Source of the DNA: Pandoraea eparura
GTDB lineage: Bacteria; Pseudomonadota; Gammaproteobacteria; Burkholderiales; Burkholderiaceae
Length of the DNA stretch: 64,000 bases
Direction of reading: 5' to 3'
Assembly (NCBI RefSeq): GCF_902459725.1
Contig: NZ_CABPSH010000001.1
Span: forward strand, 682,001 to 746,000
Made by a program: the position numbers and the translations under genes. Of the stretch, positions 34,746-44,090 are shown one piece after another (position 1 is the stretch's first letter; each line of letters opens with the position of its first letter). The notes below the pieces were generated by a model, which worked only from the letters and a program-made list of their open reading frames with translations, made no database searches and was not told the origin of the DNA.

Positions 34746-35303
34746 ATGTCTAATCTGCGCGAGCGATTCGCAGACATCATCCGCATGAACACGAGTGAGA
34801 CGCGGCGCTGGAAAGAGCTGGAGTCATTAACCGGTATCCCAGCAGCTAACTGGTTGGCCGCTGTACGTAACAAGCAACGACCAACTGCGGAAATGATCGA
34901 AGCATTGGCAAGAACTTGGCCGCAGTATGCGTACTGGATGGTGACCGGTACCTCGGATGCTCGATATGGCCATTTATGTGCCGACACATGGGCGGCACAG
35001 CAGGGGAAAGGGCGCGCGTTCTATCCTGAGACTGAAGCTAACGCGGGCGCGTCAACCGCGGCATACCTGGCCCTAAGCATCAAGCTTTACGCTGCCAGGT
35101 ACGAATTCGCGCCATGCATTCCGCCCGAGCAGCATGCCGAATTGGAACTTCAGCACTTGAAGTTAGACCTCGAGCGCCTGTCCCAAATCGAAGCGGTCGC
35201 CCCGATGGACAAGGCAAGCTTGCAAGCAGTGATTGCAGCCAGGCGTGGACGAGTTAGCGACCAAGAGGATCTTGCCAACCCAGCGACTCTCAAAGACAGC
35301 TAA
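34746..35303 (+). CDS. Phage regulator/repressor with HTH N-terminus
   Basis: A 185-residue protein. Residues about 5-65 form an HTH-like domain (RERFADIIRMNTSETRRWKE, then LTGIPAANWLAAVRNKQRPT). The rest is helical, ending in a disordered tail. AAGGAG lies six bases before the ATG. It is the only plus-strand gene in the phage and faces the structural operon across the 29-bp palindrome, so a role as lysogeny repressor is likely. There is no peptidase domain as in LexA/CI-type repressors. Confidence 0.85.
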   Translation: MSNLRERFADIIRMNTSETRRWKELESLTGIPAANWLAAVRNKQRPTAEMIEALARTWPQYAYWMVTGTSDARYGHLCADTWAAQQGKGRAFYPETEANAGASTAAYLALSIKLYAARYEFAPCIPPEQHAELELQHLKLDLERLSQIEAVAPMDKASLQAVIAARRGRVSDQEDLANPATLKDS

Positions 35304-35860
35304 CCGAAGGCAGGGACGATTCCATGGTGCGGTGGCGGACATGTGGTCGATGGCGCATGCAATTGCATCGACCGTCGCCATAATGAACAAGAGAATCTAG
35401 GGCAACCAACTGCAAGCAGCGGAATTCACTGCCGAAAAGCCCCACAGCCCACCAGCCACGTAGCGATTTTCGCGCCCGCGAAAATCTGCGAAACGACTGT
35501 CTTTTTCGAGTGTGCGTGTATGAGCGCATTTCGCTCCCGCACTAAACACCTCTCGCCCCACGGTAAGTCCGCGCATGGAGACCCGGTTCGGAATATTTGT
35601 TGGTGTAAAAATGCACAGCAAGGCAACGTGCGTGATGAAAAACTCGCAACGCGCTGATGGCAGATGCCGTGTCCAGAGGTGGTGCCATTGAGGCGGGTTT
35701 CTCAGATCATGGCCTCAAATGTCGGCGGCTAATGAGTCGCCGTCGATTCATTGAAGGGGAAGGCTACGGCGACGCGCCCATTGTGCAAATGCGGTCTCTG
35801 GTGGAGCGGGGCAGATCGAGAGTCGGGCAGCAGTCAATCCGTGAGTGTTGTCTGCGAACG
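35304..35860. other. Gene-less phage segment with palindromes
   Basis: No convincing coding region is seen here. Two perfect palindromic sites stand out: ATGCAATTGCAT at 35357-35368, and arms GATTTTCGCG (35465-35474) and CGCGAAAATC (35477-35486) separated by CC. They may be regulator or replication-related sites. Confidence 0.55.
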
Positions 35861-36184
35861 CTAACGCAACCTCGGCGTAAGGCGGTCCTCCAGCGCTTGC
35901 AGCCGAGACAAATCCACCTTGCGTATCCAGAACGGCGTCAATAACGGTTGGTAGCCTGTTATCCACCCGTCCGGGTCCGGTCGGTTCATGTGCGCGTCAA
36001 TCCGCAGCCAAGTTCCGGTCTCATTCGGGTCACTAAAAATCACGCATTCGATTACCTTGCGCGCCAGGGTGTAGATTTCTCCCCAGGTTTGAGCGTCAAG
36101 TAACACGTTGTCAATTCGACAACTTAGGCCAAGAGCAGACAAATATTGACGCGCCTCCTGCTCTTCGGATGACTTGCCAGCCAT
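35861..36184 (-). CDS. Hypothetical protein, phage cargo
   Basis: Not recognised. A 107-residue soluble protein, MAGKSSEEQEARQYLSALGL at the start, with AAGGTG six bases before the ATG. It is rich in Trp, Asp and Arg toward the C-terminus. It lies between the phage regulator and the FxLYD gene on the opposite strand, near the attR end, where accessory genes are expected. Confidence 0.65.
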   Translation of the reverse strand: MAGKSSEEQEARQYLSALGLSCRIDNVLLDAQTWGEIYTLARKVIECVIFSDPNETGTWLRIDAHMNRPDPDGWITGYQPLLTPFWIRKVDLSRLQALEDRLTPRLR

Positions 36185-36302
36185 GGTGCACCTTTCGTAG
36201 TGGGGATGTGAGGCATTAAGGAAGCGTAACGCCTCGCTTCATCAATATGCTCTGCTCCTCAAGCACGTCTTCTTATATACGTGGAACGCCTTTGCGCCGC
36301 AC

Positions 36303-36641
36303 CTAGTAGGCGGATATCTCGGTTAGCTTGAAGCTTTGCACGTTGCGCGCGACGAACGGCGCTTCGAACCGCCACCGCTCGCTCGGTCCGATATTCTGTC
36401 CATGCGCGATGGTATTGCCGACGATGTTCCCTTGTGCGTCGTACAGATTAAATTTGACAAACGCGTCCCTTACCAAGGCGTTCCCCGTATTCGTGGCGAT
36501 GCCCACTATCGCTGGAAAACCATTCGCGCCGCTGATTACGTCCATGGCGGTCACGGAAATCGCGCTCGGACCAGTAGCGTTTTGTGCAACGGCGGATGCA
36601 CAAGTGAGCGCGCACACAACTGCTGCAATCAGCTTCTTCAA
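36303..36641 (-). CDS. Secreted FxLYD-domain protein, TTG start
   Basis: A 112-residue exported protein: signal peptide KKLIAAVVCALTCASAVAQN, then a single beta-sandwich-like domain with VKFNLYDAQGNIVG and an ending VQSFKLTEISAY, matching the FxLYD family. The frame is open to 37013 without a good ATG. The TTG at 36641 has AGAGGA seven bases upstream and places the signal peptide at the N-terminus. It is the last gene before attR and probably phage cargo; the role is unknown. Confidence 0.78.
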   Translation of the reverse strand: MKKLIAAVVCALTCASAVAQNATGPSAISVTAMDVISGANGFPAIVGIATNTGNALVRDAFVKFNLYDAQGNIVGNTIAHGQNIGPSERWRFEAPFVARNVQSFKLTEISAY

Positions 36642-37027
36642 GATTTCATCCTCTATAGATCGGTCGCTCAAACGTGTGCCGAACCAAAGCTCACACTTAC
36701 CATTTGAGATATCGGCAGCGTTCCGTCCGTCTTGAGGTGGATGCGTTCTACAAACGAATGTCGACGTGACTTGGGATCTGCGTTTTTGATGATCCATTCG
36801 ACCTTGCTTGCAGATCAAGTTATCACGTATCTGTTTGATTAATAAGAAATCGTCTGGTGCTTTGTAGTCATCGCAGACGCTTCCCTCGTCGCTCCAGTGA
36901 TACCCAACACTCTTGCTCCTCAAAGCGCGCACAGGCCTTATAAAACGGATGTAGCTTCGCACTAAATTTGGCTTGTTTGCGGAGCAAGGGACGCAACAAC
37001 CCTTTGATTTCACTATTTATTACGACA
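36642..37027. other. Gene-less segment before attR
   Basis: A/T-richer than the flanks. No supported gene or clear regulatory site was found apart from the ribosome site of the FxLYD gene. Confidence 0.5.
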
Positions 37028-37077
37028 GAATCATAATCCGCAGGTCCGGGGTTCGAGTCCCTGATTCGCCACCAAAT
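37028..37077. repeat. attR: 50-bp direct repeat of the tRNA-Met 3' part
   Basis: Identical to 22865-22914. Only the 3' part of the tRNA is present, so no second functional tRNA is made. Confidence 0.95.
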
Positions 37078-37081
37078 TAGG

Positions 37082-37114
37082 AACGGCTCCCAGCGATGGG
37101 GGCCGTTTTTATTT
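37082..37114 (+). terminator. Original tRNA terminator displaced by the phage
   Basis: AACGGCTCCC and GGGGGCCGTT form a 10-bp stem (one T-G pair) with a 6-base loop, then TTTATTTG. It lies 4 bp after attR, the same spacing as the replacement terminator after attL. Confidence 0.85.
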
Positions 37115-37132
37115 GTTCCGCAAATCGTTCAC

Positions 37133-37453
37133 TTAGTTGGCATGACCAGCTTCCCTTTTGCGGTGCCGGACATACCGGCGCGTCATCGGTTCGTCGGCGT
37201 GGCCTAGCTGGTCTTTTGCCGCAGCCATCCCCGCGACCTCCTCTTTGTCAGTCCCCGCTTTCGCCCGTAGATCACGGAATTGGAACGTGTGAATTTCTGG
37301 CACCAGTTCGGCTCGGTTTCCCGCTATCGCCTTGGCGATCGCTGCCAACCTCGCCTTCTCGAATCGCCCGTCGAGCGTCGATTGCGTCAGCCGCCGACCG
37401 GATTCTTTGACGACAAGGGCCAGTGAGCGAACCTTTCCCGGGATGGTTGCCAT
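37133..37453 (-). pseudogene. C-terminal remnant of a second tyrosine integrase
   Basis: About 106 residues align with the C-terminal third of the phage integrase at 26725: FQFRDLRAKAGTD is identical in both, and DQLGH...MTRRYVRHRK corresponds to the catalytic His/Tyr end. The N-terminal two-thirds, with the first catalytic Arg, are missing, so it cannot recombine. It lies just outside attR, as expected if an earlier, related element had integrated at the same tRNA and decayed. Confidence 0.88.
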
Positions 37454-37692
37454 GAAGCAAAAGACGACGAATCTTCTATACGGAAACCCAGAGGACGCGG
37501 ATGTGGCAGCAGCATCCAGCAGAAAGTGATCCGGGCCGCCATCAAGGCTTGCGTGAAACTGGACGATTTCCTTCGATCCGACTGTGCCGACAAGCCATGC
37601 CTGACAAGGCGCCAGTCAATCAATCTTCGCGCTGCGCTCAAGGCCCTGCTGTACCTGCCGATAATGCACTCAAACGGCACTGGAAGAACACG

Positions 37693-38745
37693 ATGAGTCA
37701 CGAAGTAATGGATCTAGCTTGCAGTTCGCTTCAGGCCGCATTCCTGCGCCACGACGACAGTCTTGTACCGCCCGGACACCAGCCCGGCGAGGACGACCCC
37801 GCTGTTTATCGCACGCTGCTCGAGTCAACCCGAGCGATCCCCTGGAAGATTGACTGGGCGACGATGCAGTTCGCCTATATCGGCCCGCAGATCGAAGAAC
37901 TGCTCGGCTACGCGCCGTCGACGTGGAAAACGGTCGAGGACTGGGCCGCACGCATGCATCCGGAGGACCGTGACGCCGTTGTGGAATTTTGCGTCGCGCA
38001 GTCGCAAGCGGGCACCGATCACGAGGCGGACTATCGCGCGCTTACCGCGGACGGCGGCTACGTGTGGATTCGCGACGTTGTCCACGTCGTTCGCAAAGAG
38101 AATGGTGACGTTGACGCGCTGATTGGCTTCATGTTCGACATCAGCGAACGCAAGCGCACCGAGGAACGGCTCGCGGAACTCCAGCGCGAACTCGAACGGC
38201 TCTCGTTATCCGACAGTTTGACCGGGGTCGGCAACCGCCGCATGTTCGACACGGTCGTTGCCCGCGAGTGGGCGAGCGCAGCGGCATCGGGCAAACCACT
38301 TTCGCTCGTGATGGTCGACATCGATTTCTTCAAGTCGTACAACGATTATTACGGTCACCTTCAAGGCGACGAGTGTCTGAAGCGCCTTGCGCGCGTGCTC
38401 GGCGAGGCAACCGGGCCGAACGCGTTCCTGGGCCGGTTTGGCGGCGAAGAATTCGTGCTTGTGCTCGCCGAAACCAACGCCGATGACGCCATGCGTGTCG
38501 CGGAGCGCTGCCGCATGCTGATCGCAGAGGAAGCCATCGCACATCTTCGCTCCCCGCACGGTCAGCGAGTCACGGCGAGCTTCGGTGTCGCCACCGTTGT
38601 GCCGACCGGAGGCATCGACGTCACAGCGTTTATCAATCTGGCAGATGCACAGCTCTATCAGGCAAAAGATCAGGGGCGCAACCGAATCGCGGCGGTGGAC
38701 CGGGCAAGTATCGGCGGCGAAGGATTCAAGCTGCAGTCGCGCTGA
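37693..38745 (+). CDS. PAS-GGDEF diguanylate cyclase
   Basis: A 350-residue cytoplasmic protein. A PAS domain (about residues 40-160) contains FAYIGPQIEELLGYAP and ends in FDISERKRTEE. A short coiled linker leads to a GGDEF domain with LTGVGNRRMFD and the active-site GGEEF. The RxxD inhibitory site expected a few residues before GGEEF is absent, so product inhibition is unlikely. The ATG at 37693 has GGAAG upstream and removes a non-conserved extension that overlaps the integrase remnant side. It would make c-di-GMP. Confidence 0.9.
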   Translation: MSHEVMDLACSSLQAAFLRHDDSLVPPGHQPGEDDPAVYRTLLESTRAIPWKIDWATMQFAYIGPQIEELLGYAPSTWKTVEDWAARMHPEDRDAVVEFCVAQSQAGTDHEADYRALTADGGYVWIRDVVHVVRKENGDVDALIGFMFDISERKRTEERLAELQRELERLSLSDSLTGVGNRRMFDTVVAREWASAAASGKPLSLVMVDIDFFKSYNDYYGHLQGDECLKRLARVLGEATGPNAFLGRFGGEEFVLVLAETNADDAMRVAERCRMLIAEEAIAHLRSPHGQRVTASFGVATVVPTGGIDVTAFINLADAQLYQAKDQGRNRIAAVDRASIGGEGFKLQSR

Positions 38746-39376
38746 TCCGCGCTTTGAGACGCGACGATCCTTCTGGCGTATGGGCGTTTCACGAAGGTCG
38801 AGCGAAAGCCGCTTGATCGACGATCAGACCGTTGATTCCGTGGCGGATACAAAGTGGAGGTTCGCAAGGATTGCCTGACAGTTCCTGACGTCGTAGGGTG
38901 GAACCGTCGAAAACCCAACCCAGAAACGGCTGAGGACTGACCCAACCACGCGCGCGGCACAACTACGAGTGGCCCACAGCATAACGGGAAGCGCAAGCCC
39001 GGGTGACGGCCCGGAAGGCCGACGTGCGCCGAAAGATCGTGCTGGGCGCGCTGGTTTTCGTGGTCGATCCACACGCCAAATGGTGAGTACCATTGGCCGG
39101 CATCGAAATACAATCCTGGCCGGTCACCTCGATGTAATCGACTTTGAGCTCAGACGCCTTGAGCCGGCTTCGCACATCGTCAACAATGACCCGGCGTCAT
39201 GTCAACGGAAAATCCAACGGTTTTTTTGCGGACCGGGGAGCTGACCGAAGAGAACCAACGCCTCGCGATAGGCGACCAACATGTTGTCCGCCGCAGCCAC
39301 CGCGAAGCACATTATCATCGTGGCTCTCCAAGGCTCACCGGCACCGCCTCCCCCCGTCCAATCACGGCCGCGCAGC
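38746..39376. other. Gene-less stretch, possibly degraded sequence
   Basis: Short overlapping ORFs exist on both strands but none has a credible start, composition or family. Stop codons are frequent compared with the surroundings. It may be a decayed insertion linked to the old element at 37.1 kb. Confidence 0.45.
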
Positions 39377-40159
39377 TCAGTGCAGCACGCGCGTCTGCTC
39401 CGACTTGCGGCGCGCCTTGGCGCGACGCGTCAACATGTTCAGCCCCTCCACGAACGCCGAGAATGCCATCGCCGCGTAGATGTAGCCCTTCGGCACATGC
39501 GTCCCGAAACCTTCCGCAATCAGCGTCATACCGATCACGAGCAGGAACCCCAGCGCCAGCATCACCACCGTCGGGTTCGCCGCGATGAAGCGAGAGAGCG
39601 GACCCGCCATGAACAACATCGCCGTCACGGCCGCGATCACCGCCACAAACATGATCGGGATGTGCTCCGTCATGCCCACCGCCGTCACGATGCTGTCGAT
39701 CGAGAACACCAGATCCAGCACCAGAATCTGCATCACGGCAGCGCGCGCCGTGATCGTCGCCATCGTGCCCGCAGCCGTCGCATCGCCCCCATCCGCTGAC
39801 GCCTCGTCCGTTGCCGACGCCACATGGTGATGCATCTCCTTCGTCGCCTTCCACACCAGGAACAGGCCACCCGCAATCAGAATCAAGTCGCGCCACGAGA
39901 AGCCGTGTCCGAACATCTCGAACAACGGCGTCGTCAGCTTGGCGATCCACGCCACCGTCCCGAGCAACCCCAGACGCATGATCAACGCCAGCCCGATCCC
40001 CATGCGCTGCGCTCTCGCACGCATCGACAACGGCAGTTTGTTCGTGAGGATGGAAATGAAGATCAGGTTGTCGATGCCAAGCACGACCTCCATGACCACC
40101 AACGTGACAAGCGCCGCCCACACCGCCGGGTCGGTCGCCAAAGCAAGCAGATAGTCCAT
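39377..40159 (-). CDS. TerC family membrane protein (second copy)
   Basis: A 260-residue protein with about seven membrane segments. Intramembrane acidic motifs are [15 protein letters not shown] and [17 protein letters not shown] Asp/Ala-rich cytoplasmic loop ([15 protein letters not shown]) sits in the middle. The start at 40159 ([10 protein letters not shown]) was chosen over 40246 because membrane homology begins there. It is only distantly similar to the TerC protein at 12.5 kb. It is divergent from a NhaR-like regulator that may control it. Confidence 0.88.
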   Translation of the reverse strand: MDYLLALATDPAVWAALVTLVVMEVVLGIDNLIFISILTNKLPLSMRARAQRMGIGLALIMRLGLLGTVAWIAKLTTPLFEMFGHGFSWRDLILIAGGLFLVWKATKEMHHHVASATDEASADGGDATAAGTMATITARAAVMQILVLDLVFSIDSIVTAVGMTEHIPIMFVAVIAAVTAMLFMAGPLSRFIAANPTVVMLALGFLLVIGMTLIAEGFGTHVPKGYIYAAMAFSAFVEGLNMLTRRAKARRKSEQTRVLH

Positions 40160-40347
40160 ATATGTGCGCCAGCGTTTCTGTTGGGTTATCGAAGTGTCCA
40201 CCGCCCCGGGGGCCGCAGTCATCTCTTTTCGTTTTCCCACACGCAATGCAAGGTGCGGGCTCAGAACAGCATCATCCTCGAACTCAAGCTTCGTAAAAAC
40301 CAGTTATATACTTCATAACAGTTCGGTTTTTCCGAAATCCACTCAAT

Positions 40348-41307
40348 ATGTTGAACTACCGACATCTTTACTATTTTTGGGTTGTCGTCAAGGAAGGGGG
40401 CTTCGCCCGTGCCGCGGAACGCCTCGACATGGCCGTGCAGACCATCAGCGCCCAGGTGCGCGAGCTCGAGAAGTCACTGGGCCACCAGTTGCTCAAGCCC
40501 GCCGGACGCGGCGTCGCAATGACAGACCCAGGCCAGGCAGCGTTTCGGCGCGCAGAGGAAATCTTTCGCCTCGGCCAGTCGATCCCCGATGACGTGCGCG
40601 AGGCCGCCAGCGGCCGCGTGGCAAGGCTAGCCATCGGGCTGGCCGACGGCATCTCCAAACTGGCTGCACACGCGATTCTCGCGCCAGTGCTCGACACGCC
40701 CTCGCTGCGCCTCGTCTGCCACGAAGGCGAGCACGAGCCATTGCTCGCCGAACTCGCGCTCCACAAGCTCGACCTGGTATTGGCAAGCCAACCCGCGCCC
40801 TACAACCCAACACTGCGACTCTCGAGCGAACGTCTGATCGCATCGCCGGTCGACTGGTACGGGCCGGCATCGCTCGTGCGACAGACCTCGCGAAGCACCT
40901 TTCCGCAATGCCTGACCGACCTGCCCGTCCTGCTGCCCACCGGCCATTCGGCGCTGCGCGCCCGGCTAGATCAATGGTTCGAGGGGCAAGGCATTCGCCC
41001 GAATATCGTCGGCGAATTCGAGGACAGCGCACTCATGGCCGTATTTGCCACGCGCGGCATGGGCGTCTTTGCGCTGAGCGAGGCAGGCGCAGGCGACGTC
41101 TCGCTGCTGCGCGGCCTGCGCTGGCTGGGCCGCCCGGCCGAGGTCTTCGAGGACATCCACGCCATTCGCTCGCGACGCGGCGAAGGCCATCCGCTCGTGG
41201 CGAAAATCATCCGCGACATCGGTCCGACCACCGGTTCTGCTATAAAAACGACTGGCGAGCCGCCTGTGCCGCCGTCTTCTGCGAGGAAACCTCATGTCGA
41301 GTCGTAG
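40348..41307 (+). CDS. NhaR-like LysR-family transcriptional regulator
   Basis: A 319-residue regulator starting MLNYRHLYYFWVVVKEGGFA, the characteristic NhaR/LysR helix-turn-helix opening (YFW rather than YF). The C-terminal substrate-binding domain is shorter and less conserved. NhaR activates Na+/H+ antiporter genes in enterobacteria; here the divergent neighbour is a TerC-family membrane protein. Its last 14 bases overlap the start of the AI-2E-family gene. Confidence 0.88.
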   Translation: MLNYRHLYYFWVVVKEGGFARAAERLDMAVQTISAQVRELEKSLGHQLLKPAGRGVAMTDPGQAAFRRAEEIFRLGQSIPDDVREAASGRVARLAIGLADGISKLAAHAILAPVLDTPSLRLVCHEGEHEPLLAELALHKLDLVLASQPAPYNPTLRLSSERLIASPVDWYGPASLVRQTSRSTFPQCLTDLPVLLPTGHSALRARLDQWFEGQGIRPNIVGEFEDSALMAVFATRGMGVFALSEAGAGDVSLLRGLRWLGRPAEVFEDIHAIRSRRGEGHPLVAKIIRDIGPTTGSAIKTTGEPPVPPSSARKPHVES

Positions 41308-42367
41308 CGACCAGCGCAAGTTCTTCCACCTCATGCTGTTCGCCGTGACGATCGGGTTCGGATGGATTCTGTTCCCGCTGTTCGGCGCCGTGTTCTGGGG
41401 GACGATTCTCGCCGTGCTCTTCCAGCCGGTGCAGCGCCGCATCCTCGCCCGCCTGCGCGGCCGGCCGAATCTGGCCGCCCTCACCACGCTGGCGCTGATC
41501 CTGGTCATCGTGATCCTGCCGCTCACCCTCGTCGTCGGCATGCTGACACAGGAAATCAGCACGGCGCTCGTGCGCTTCCGGACCGATCTGCCACAACTCA
41601 CGGTAGCGTTCCAGCAATTGCTCGACCGCCTGCCCGCAAGCGTCCATCGGGTGATGGACCTGGCCGGCGTGCAGGACGTCAACGCCATCCAGCAAAAGCT
41701 TGGCGACGGTGCCGCGCAAATCGGCCGCCTGGTGGCAGTCTATCTGGTCAGCATCGGCCAGAATACGGCGCAACTGCTCGTGAGTTTCGCCGTGATGCTC
41801 TACCTGCTGTTCTTTTTGCTACGCGACGGCACGGCGCTCGGCGTGATGGTGCGCCGCGCCCTGCCCCTCGACGAGCGTCACAAGACCCAACTGATCCGGC
41901 AGTTCACCACGGTCGTGCGTGCCACAGTCAAGGGCAACATCGCCGTGGCTGTGGCGCAAGGCGTGCTCGGCGGCTTCATCTTCGCGGTGCTCGGCATCCA
42001 GGGCTTTGTGCTCGCGGCCGTAGTGATGGCGTTCCTGTCGCTGCTGCCCGCCGTGGGCGCCGCCGTGGTGTGGGTGCCCGTGGGAACGTGGCTGCTGCTC
42101 TCCGGGGCAATCTGGAAGGGCGTGGTGTTGTTTGCGTTCTGCGGCACAATCGTGAGCCTGGTCGACAACGTGCTGCGTCCGATTCTCGTGGGCAAGGACA
42201 CAAAGCTGCCCGACTGGGTCGTGCTGATCGCCACCCTCGGCGGCATGTCGCTCTTCGGCCTGACGGGCTTCGTCATCGGTCCGCTCGTCGCCGCCCTGTT
42301 CATCTCGATCTGGAACATCTACACGCGCCTGCGCGACGATGAGAGTGATCAGGCCGACGCCGGGTGA
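41294..42367 (+). CDS. AI-2E transporter family (PerM/YdiK-like) permease
   Basis: A 357-residue inner-membrane protein with about eight helices and a soluble domain of about 90 residues between the second and third groups. The late motifs PILVGKDTKLPDWVVL and GFVIGPLVAALFISIW are characteristic. The family includes AI-2 exporters and Na+/H+ antiporters, so the substrate is open. It overlaps the regulator gene by 14 bp and is probably co-expressed; a Na+/H+ role would fit a NhaR-type regulator. Confidence 0.88.
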   Translation: MSSRSDQRKFFHLMLFAVTIGFGWILFPLFGAVFWGTILAVLFQPVQRRILARLRGRPNLAALTTLALILVIVILPLTLVVGMLTQEISTALVRFRTDLPQLTVAFQQLLDRLPASVHRVMDLAGVQDVNAIQQKLGDGAAQIGRLVAVYLVSIGQNTAQLLVSFAVMLYLLFFLLRDGTALGVMVRRALPLDERHKTQLIRQFTTVVRATVKGNIAVAVAQGVLGGFIFAVLGIQGFVLAAVVMAFLSLLPAVGAAVVWVPVGTWLLLSGAIWKGVVLFAFCGTIVSLVDNVLRPILVGKDTKLPDWVVLIATLGGMSLFGLTGFVIGPLVAALFISIWNIYTRLRDDESDQADAG

Positions 42368-42515
42368 TATCGCCTGGCGTGCATCGGCCTCAACGAATTC
42401 CGACGCATTCCGATGGGTTACGAGGGATCGCCATGGATCTCGATGGATCTTGCCAATCCCCGCGTCATGTCCAACCGACGCCGCCCCATCGGAACGGCGT
42501 CAATGCCCGCGGACG

Positions 42516-44090
42516 CTACCGAGCCGCTTGCGCGCCCCGCACCAGGGTGGCGAGATCGGCCCCCACCTGCGCCATCACGCCATCCCAGTCGCCGCGTTGC
42601 GACTGGCGGTGAAGCGTGAGCGACGGGTACCAGTCGCTGTCCCGACGCGACAACTGCCAGCGCCAGTCCGGCGTGAAGCCGACGAGCCCCCAGACCGGCT
42701 TGCCCAGCGCCCCGGCCAAGTGCAGCGCCGCCGTGTCCACCGCAATCACGAGGTCCATCTGCGCCATCACGGCCGCCGTCTCGGCAAAATCGCTGAGCTT
42801 CGCCCCGATGTCATGCACGTTGCCATACCGGGCCAGCTCGGCTCGCTCGTCGTCGGTCGCATCGACCTGCAACGCGTAGAAGTGCGCGTCGGCACCGAAG
42901 ACCGGCGCCCAATGCGCCAGCCCCACGTCGCGTTGCGCGGGAGCCGAAGGCATTGGCCCCGCGCGCCACACGAAGCCCACCCGCATTGCGCCTTCCGGCT
43001 TCTTGCCGAGCATCGAGCGCCATATCATTTCGCGTCCGGCGCTCGACCGCAGGTAGGGCAACGGTGTCGCGACATCGCCCCCCACTTTCAGTAAATGCGG
43101 CAGGCTGAGCAGCGGCAGCTGCCAGTCGAACGACGGCACCGGCATATGGTCGCCAAGCACCGTCACCCCGCGTGCAAAGCCGCCCAGCAGCGTGACGAGC
43201 GGCGCCTGCACCGACAGCACCACGTGTGCCCCCATCGCGACCAGCCGCGGTACGAACCGCACGAACTGCAACGTATTGCCCAAGCCCGGCTCGCTATGGA
43301 CGAACACTGTCTTGCCGGCAAGCGGCGTGCGGCCGTCCCAGAGCCGGTCGCTGAAGCGCCGCCGCTGACCGCTGTCCTGCCAGCGCCACTCATAGTCATG
43401 CCAGCCGTGCTCGAAGTCGCCCAGCAGCAGATTCGTCTGCGCCCGGTTGGTGCGCGCCCCGGCATGCTCCGGGGCGAGCCTCACGGCCTCGCGCAGACAT
43501 TGCAGCGCCTCGGCGAACGCATGCTGCTCGCGCAGCGCCACGCCAAGATTCACCAACGGATCGGGCTGCTGAGGGGCGATGGCGATGGCCAGCCGATACG
43601 CGTCTATCTCTTCATCGTAGCGGCCCAGCGCTCCCAGCGCGCGGCCACGGTTGAAATGCGCCTGCCACAACGCCGGAGCCTTGGCCGACGTGCGCTCGAA
43701 CCAAACGAGCGCACGCGCGTTGTCACCCGCCTGCGCCCAGGTCAGTCCAACGGTATGCATCGTGCCGATGACGTCAGGCGACTGCTGCACCGTGGCTTCG
43801 AACAGCGCCTCGGCACGCATCTGGCGGCCGGCCTGCAGGCTGGCCATCGCGGCGTCGAAACTCGCCTGCGCGCCGGGCTGCGGCACGAGCGCCATCAGGC
43901 GGTCAAAGGCATCAGCGGCCGACTCGAAAGCGTTCGTGCGCAGCGAGACGTAGGCGAGCCCTTCGAGGGCGGGCAGAAATTCAGGGGATTGTTTCAGTAC
44001 TTGGCGCAACTCGGCAATCGCCTCGTCGAGCCGGCCGGCGGCACTCAGTTGTCGTGCACGCTCGCAACGCGCGTCTAATGGCGTCGTCAT
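42516..44090 (-). CDS. TPR-containing glycosyltransferase (family 9-like)
   Basis: A 524-residue protein. The N-terminal 250 residues are tetratricopeptide repeats (for example GRLDEAIAELRQVLKQSPEF and ARALVWFERTSAKAPALWQA). The C-terminal half has HSEPGLGNTLQFVRFVPRL and DLVIAVDTAALHLAGALGKP, typical of GT9/ADP-heptosyltransferase-like domains. The start at 44090 (MTTPLDARCE) begins the homology. Such proteins are often linked to protein glycosylation, but no acceptor is evident here. Confidence 0.85.
   Translation of the reverse strand: MTTPLDARCERARQLSAAGRLDEAIAELRQVLKQSPEFLPALEGLAYVSLRTNAFESAADAFDRLMALVPQPGAQASFDAAMASLQAGRQMRAEALFEATVQQSPDVIGTMHTVGLTWAQAGDNARALVWFERTSAKAPALWQAHFNRGRALGALGRYDEEIDAYRLAIAIAPQQPDPLVNLGVALREQHAFAEALQCLREAVRLAPEHAGARTNRAQTNLLLGDFEHGWHDYEWRWQDSGQRRRFSDRLWDGRTPLAGKTVFVHSEPGLGNTLQFVRFVPRLVAMGAHVVLSVQAPLVTLLGGFARGVTVLGDHMPVPSFDWQLPLLSLPHLLKVGGDVATPLPYLRSSAGREMIWRSMLGKKPEGAMRVGFVWRAGPMPSAPAQRDVGLAHWAPVFGADAHFYALQVDATDDERAELARYGNVHDIGAKLSDFAETAAVMAQMDLVIAVDTAALHLAGALGKPVWGLVGFTPDWRWQLSRRDSDWYPSLTLHRQSQRGDWDGVMAQVGADLATLVRGAQAAR

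Larger units (their letters stand above)
22915..37077. mobile_element. Integrated filamentous phage (inovirus) carrying a retron, about 14.2 kb
   Basis: The element is bounded by 50-bp direct repeats derived from tRNA-Met. It contains a complete-looking inovirus set (ssDNA-binding protein, coat proteins, adsorption protein, Zot, secretin, HUH replication protein), a tyrosine integrase, a divergent regulator, and cargo at both ends: the XRE-RT-287-243 cluster on the left, and the 107-residue and FxLYD proteins on the right. Base composition is visibly more A/T-rich than the flanks. It is longer than the usual 6-10 kb inovirus, mostly because of the cargo. Confidence 0.93.

Noticed and set aside
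37021-37077. Second tRNA-Met gene
   Set aside because: Only the 3' part from the anticodon stem is present; there is no 5' half or promoter. It is attR.
38963-39175. Short minus-strand ORF in the 38.7-39.4 kb gap
   Set aside because: No ribosome site, no recognisable family and atypical composition; more likely degraded DNA.
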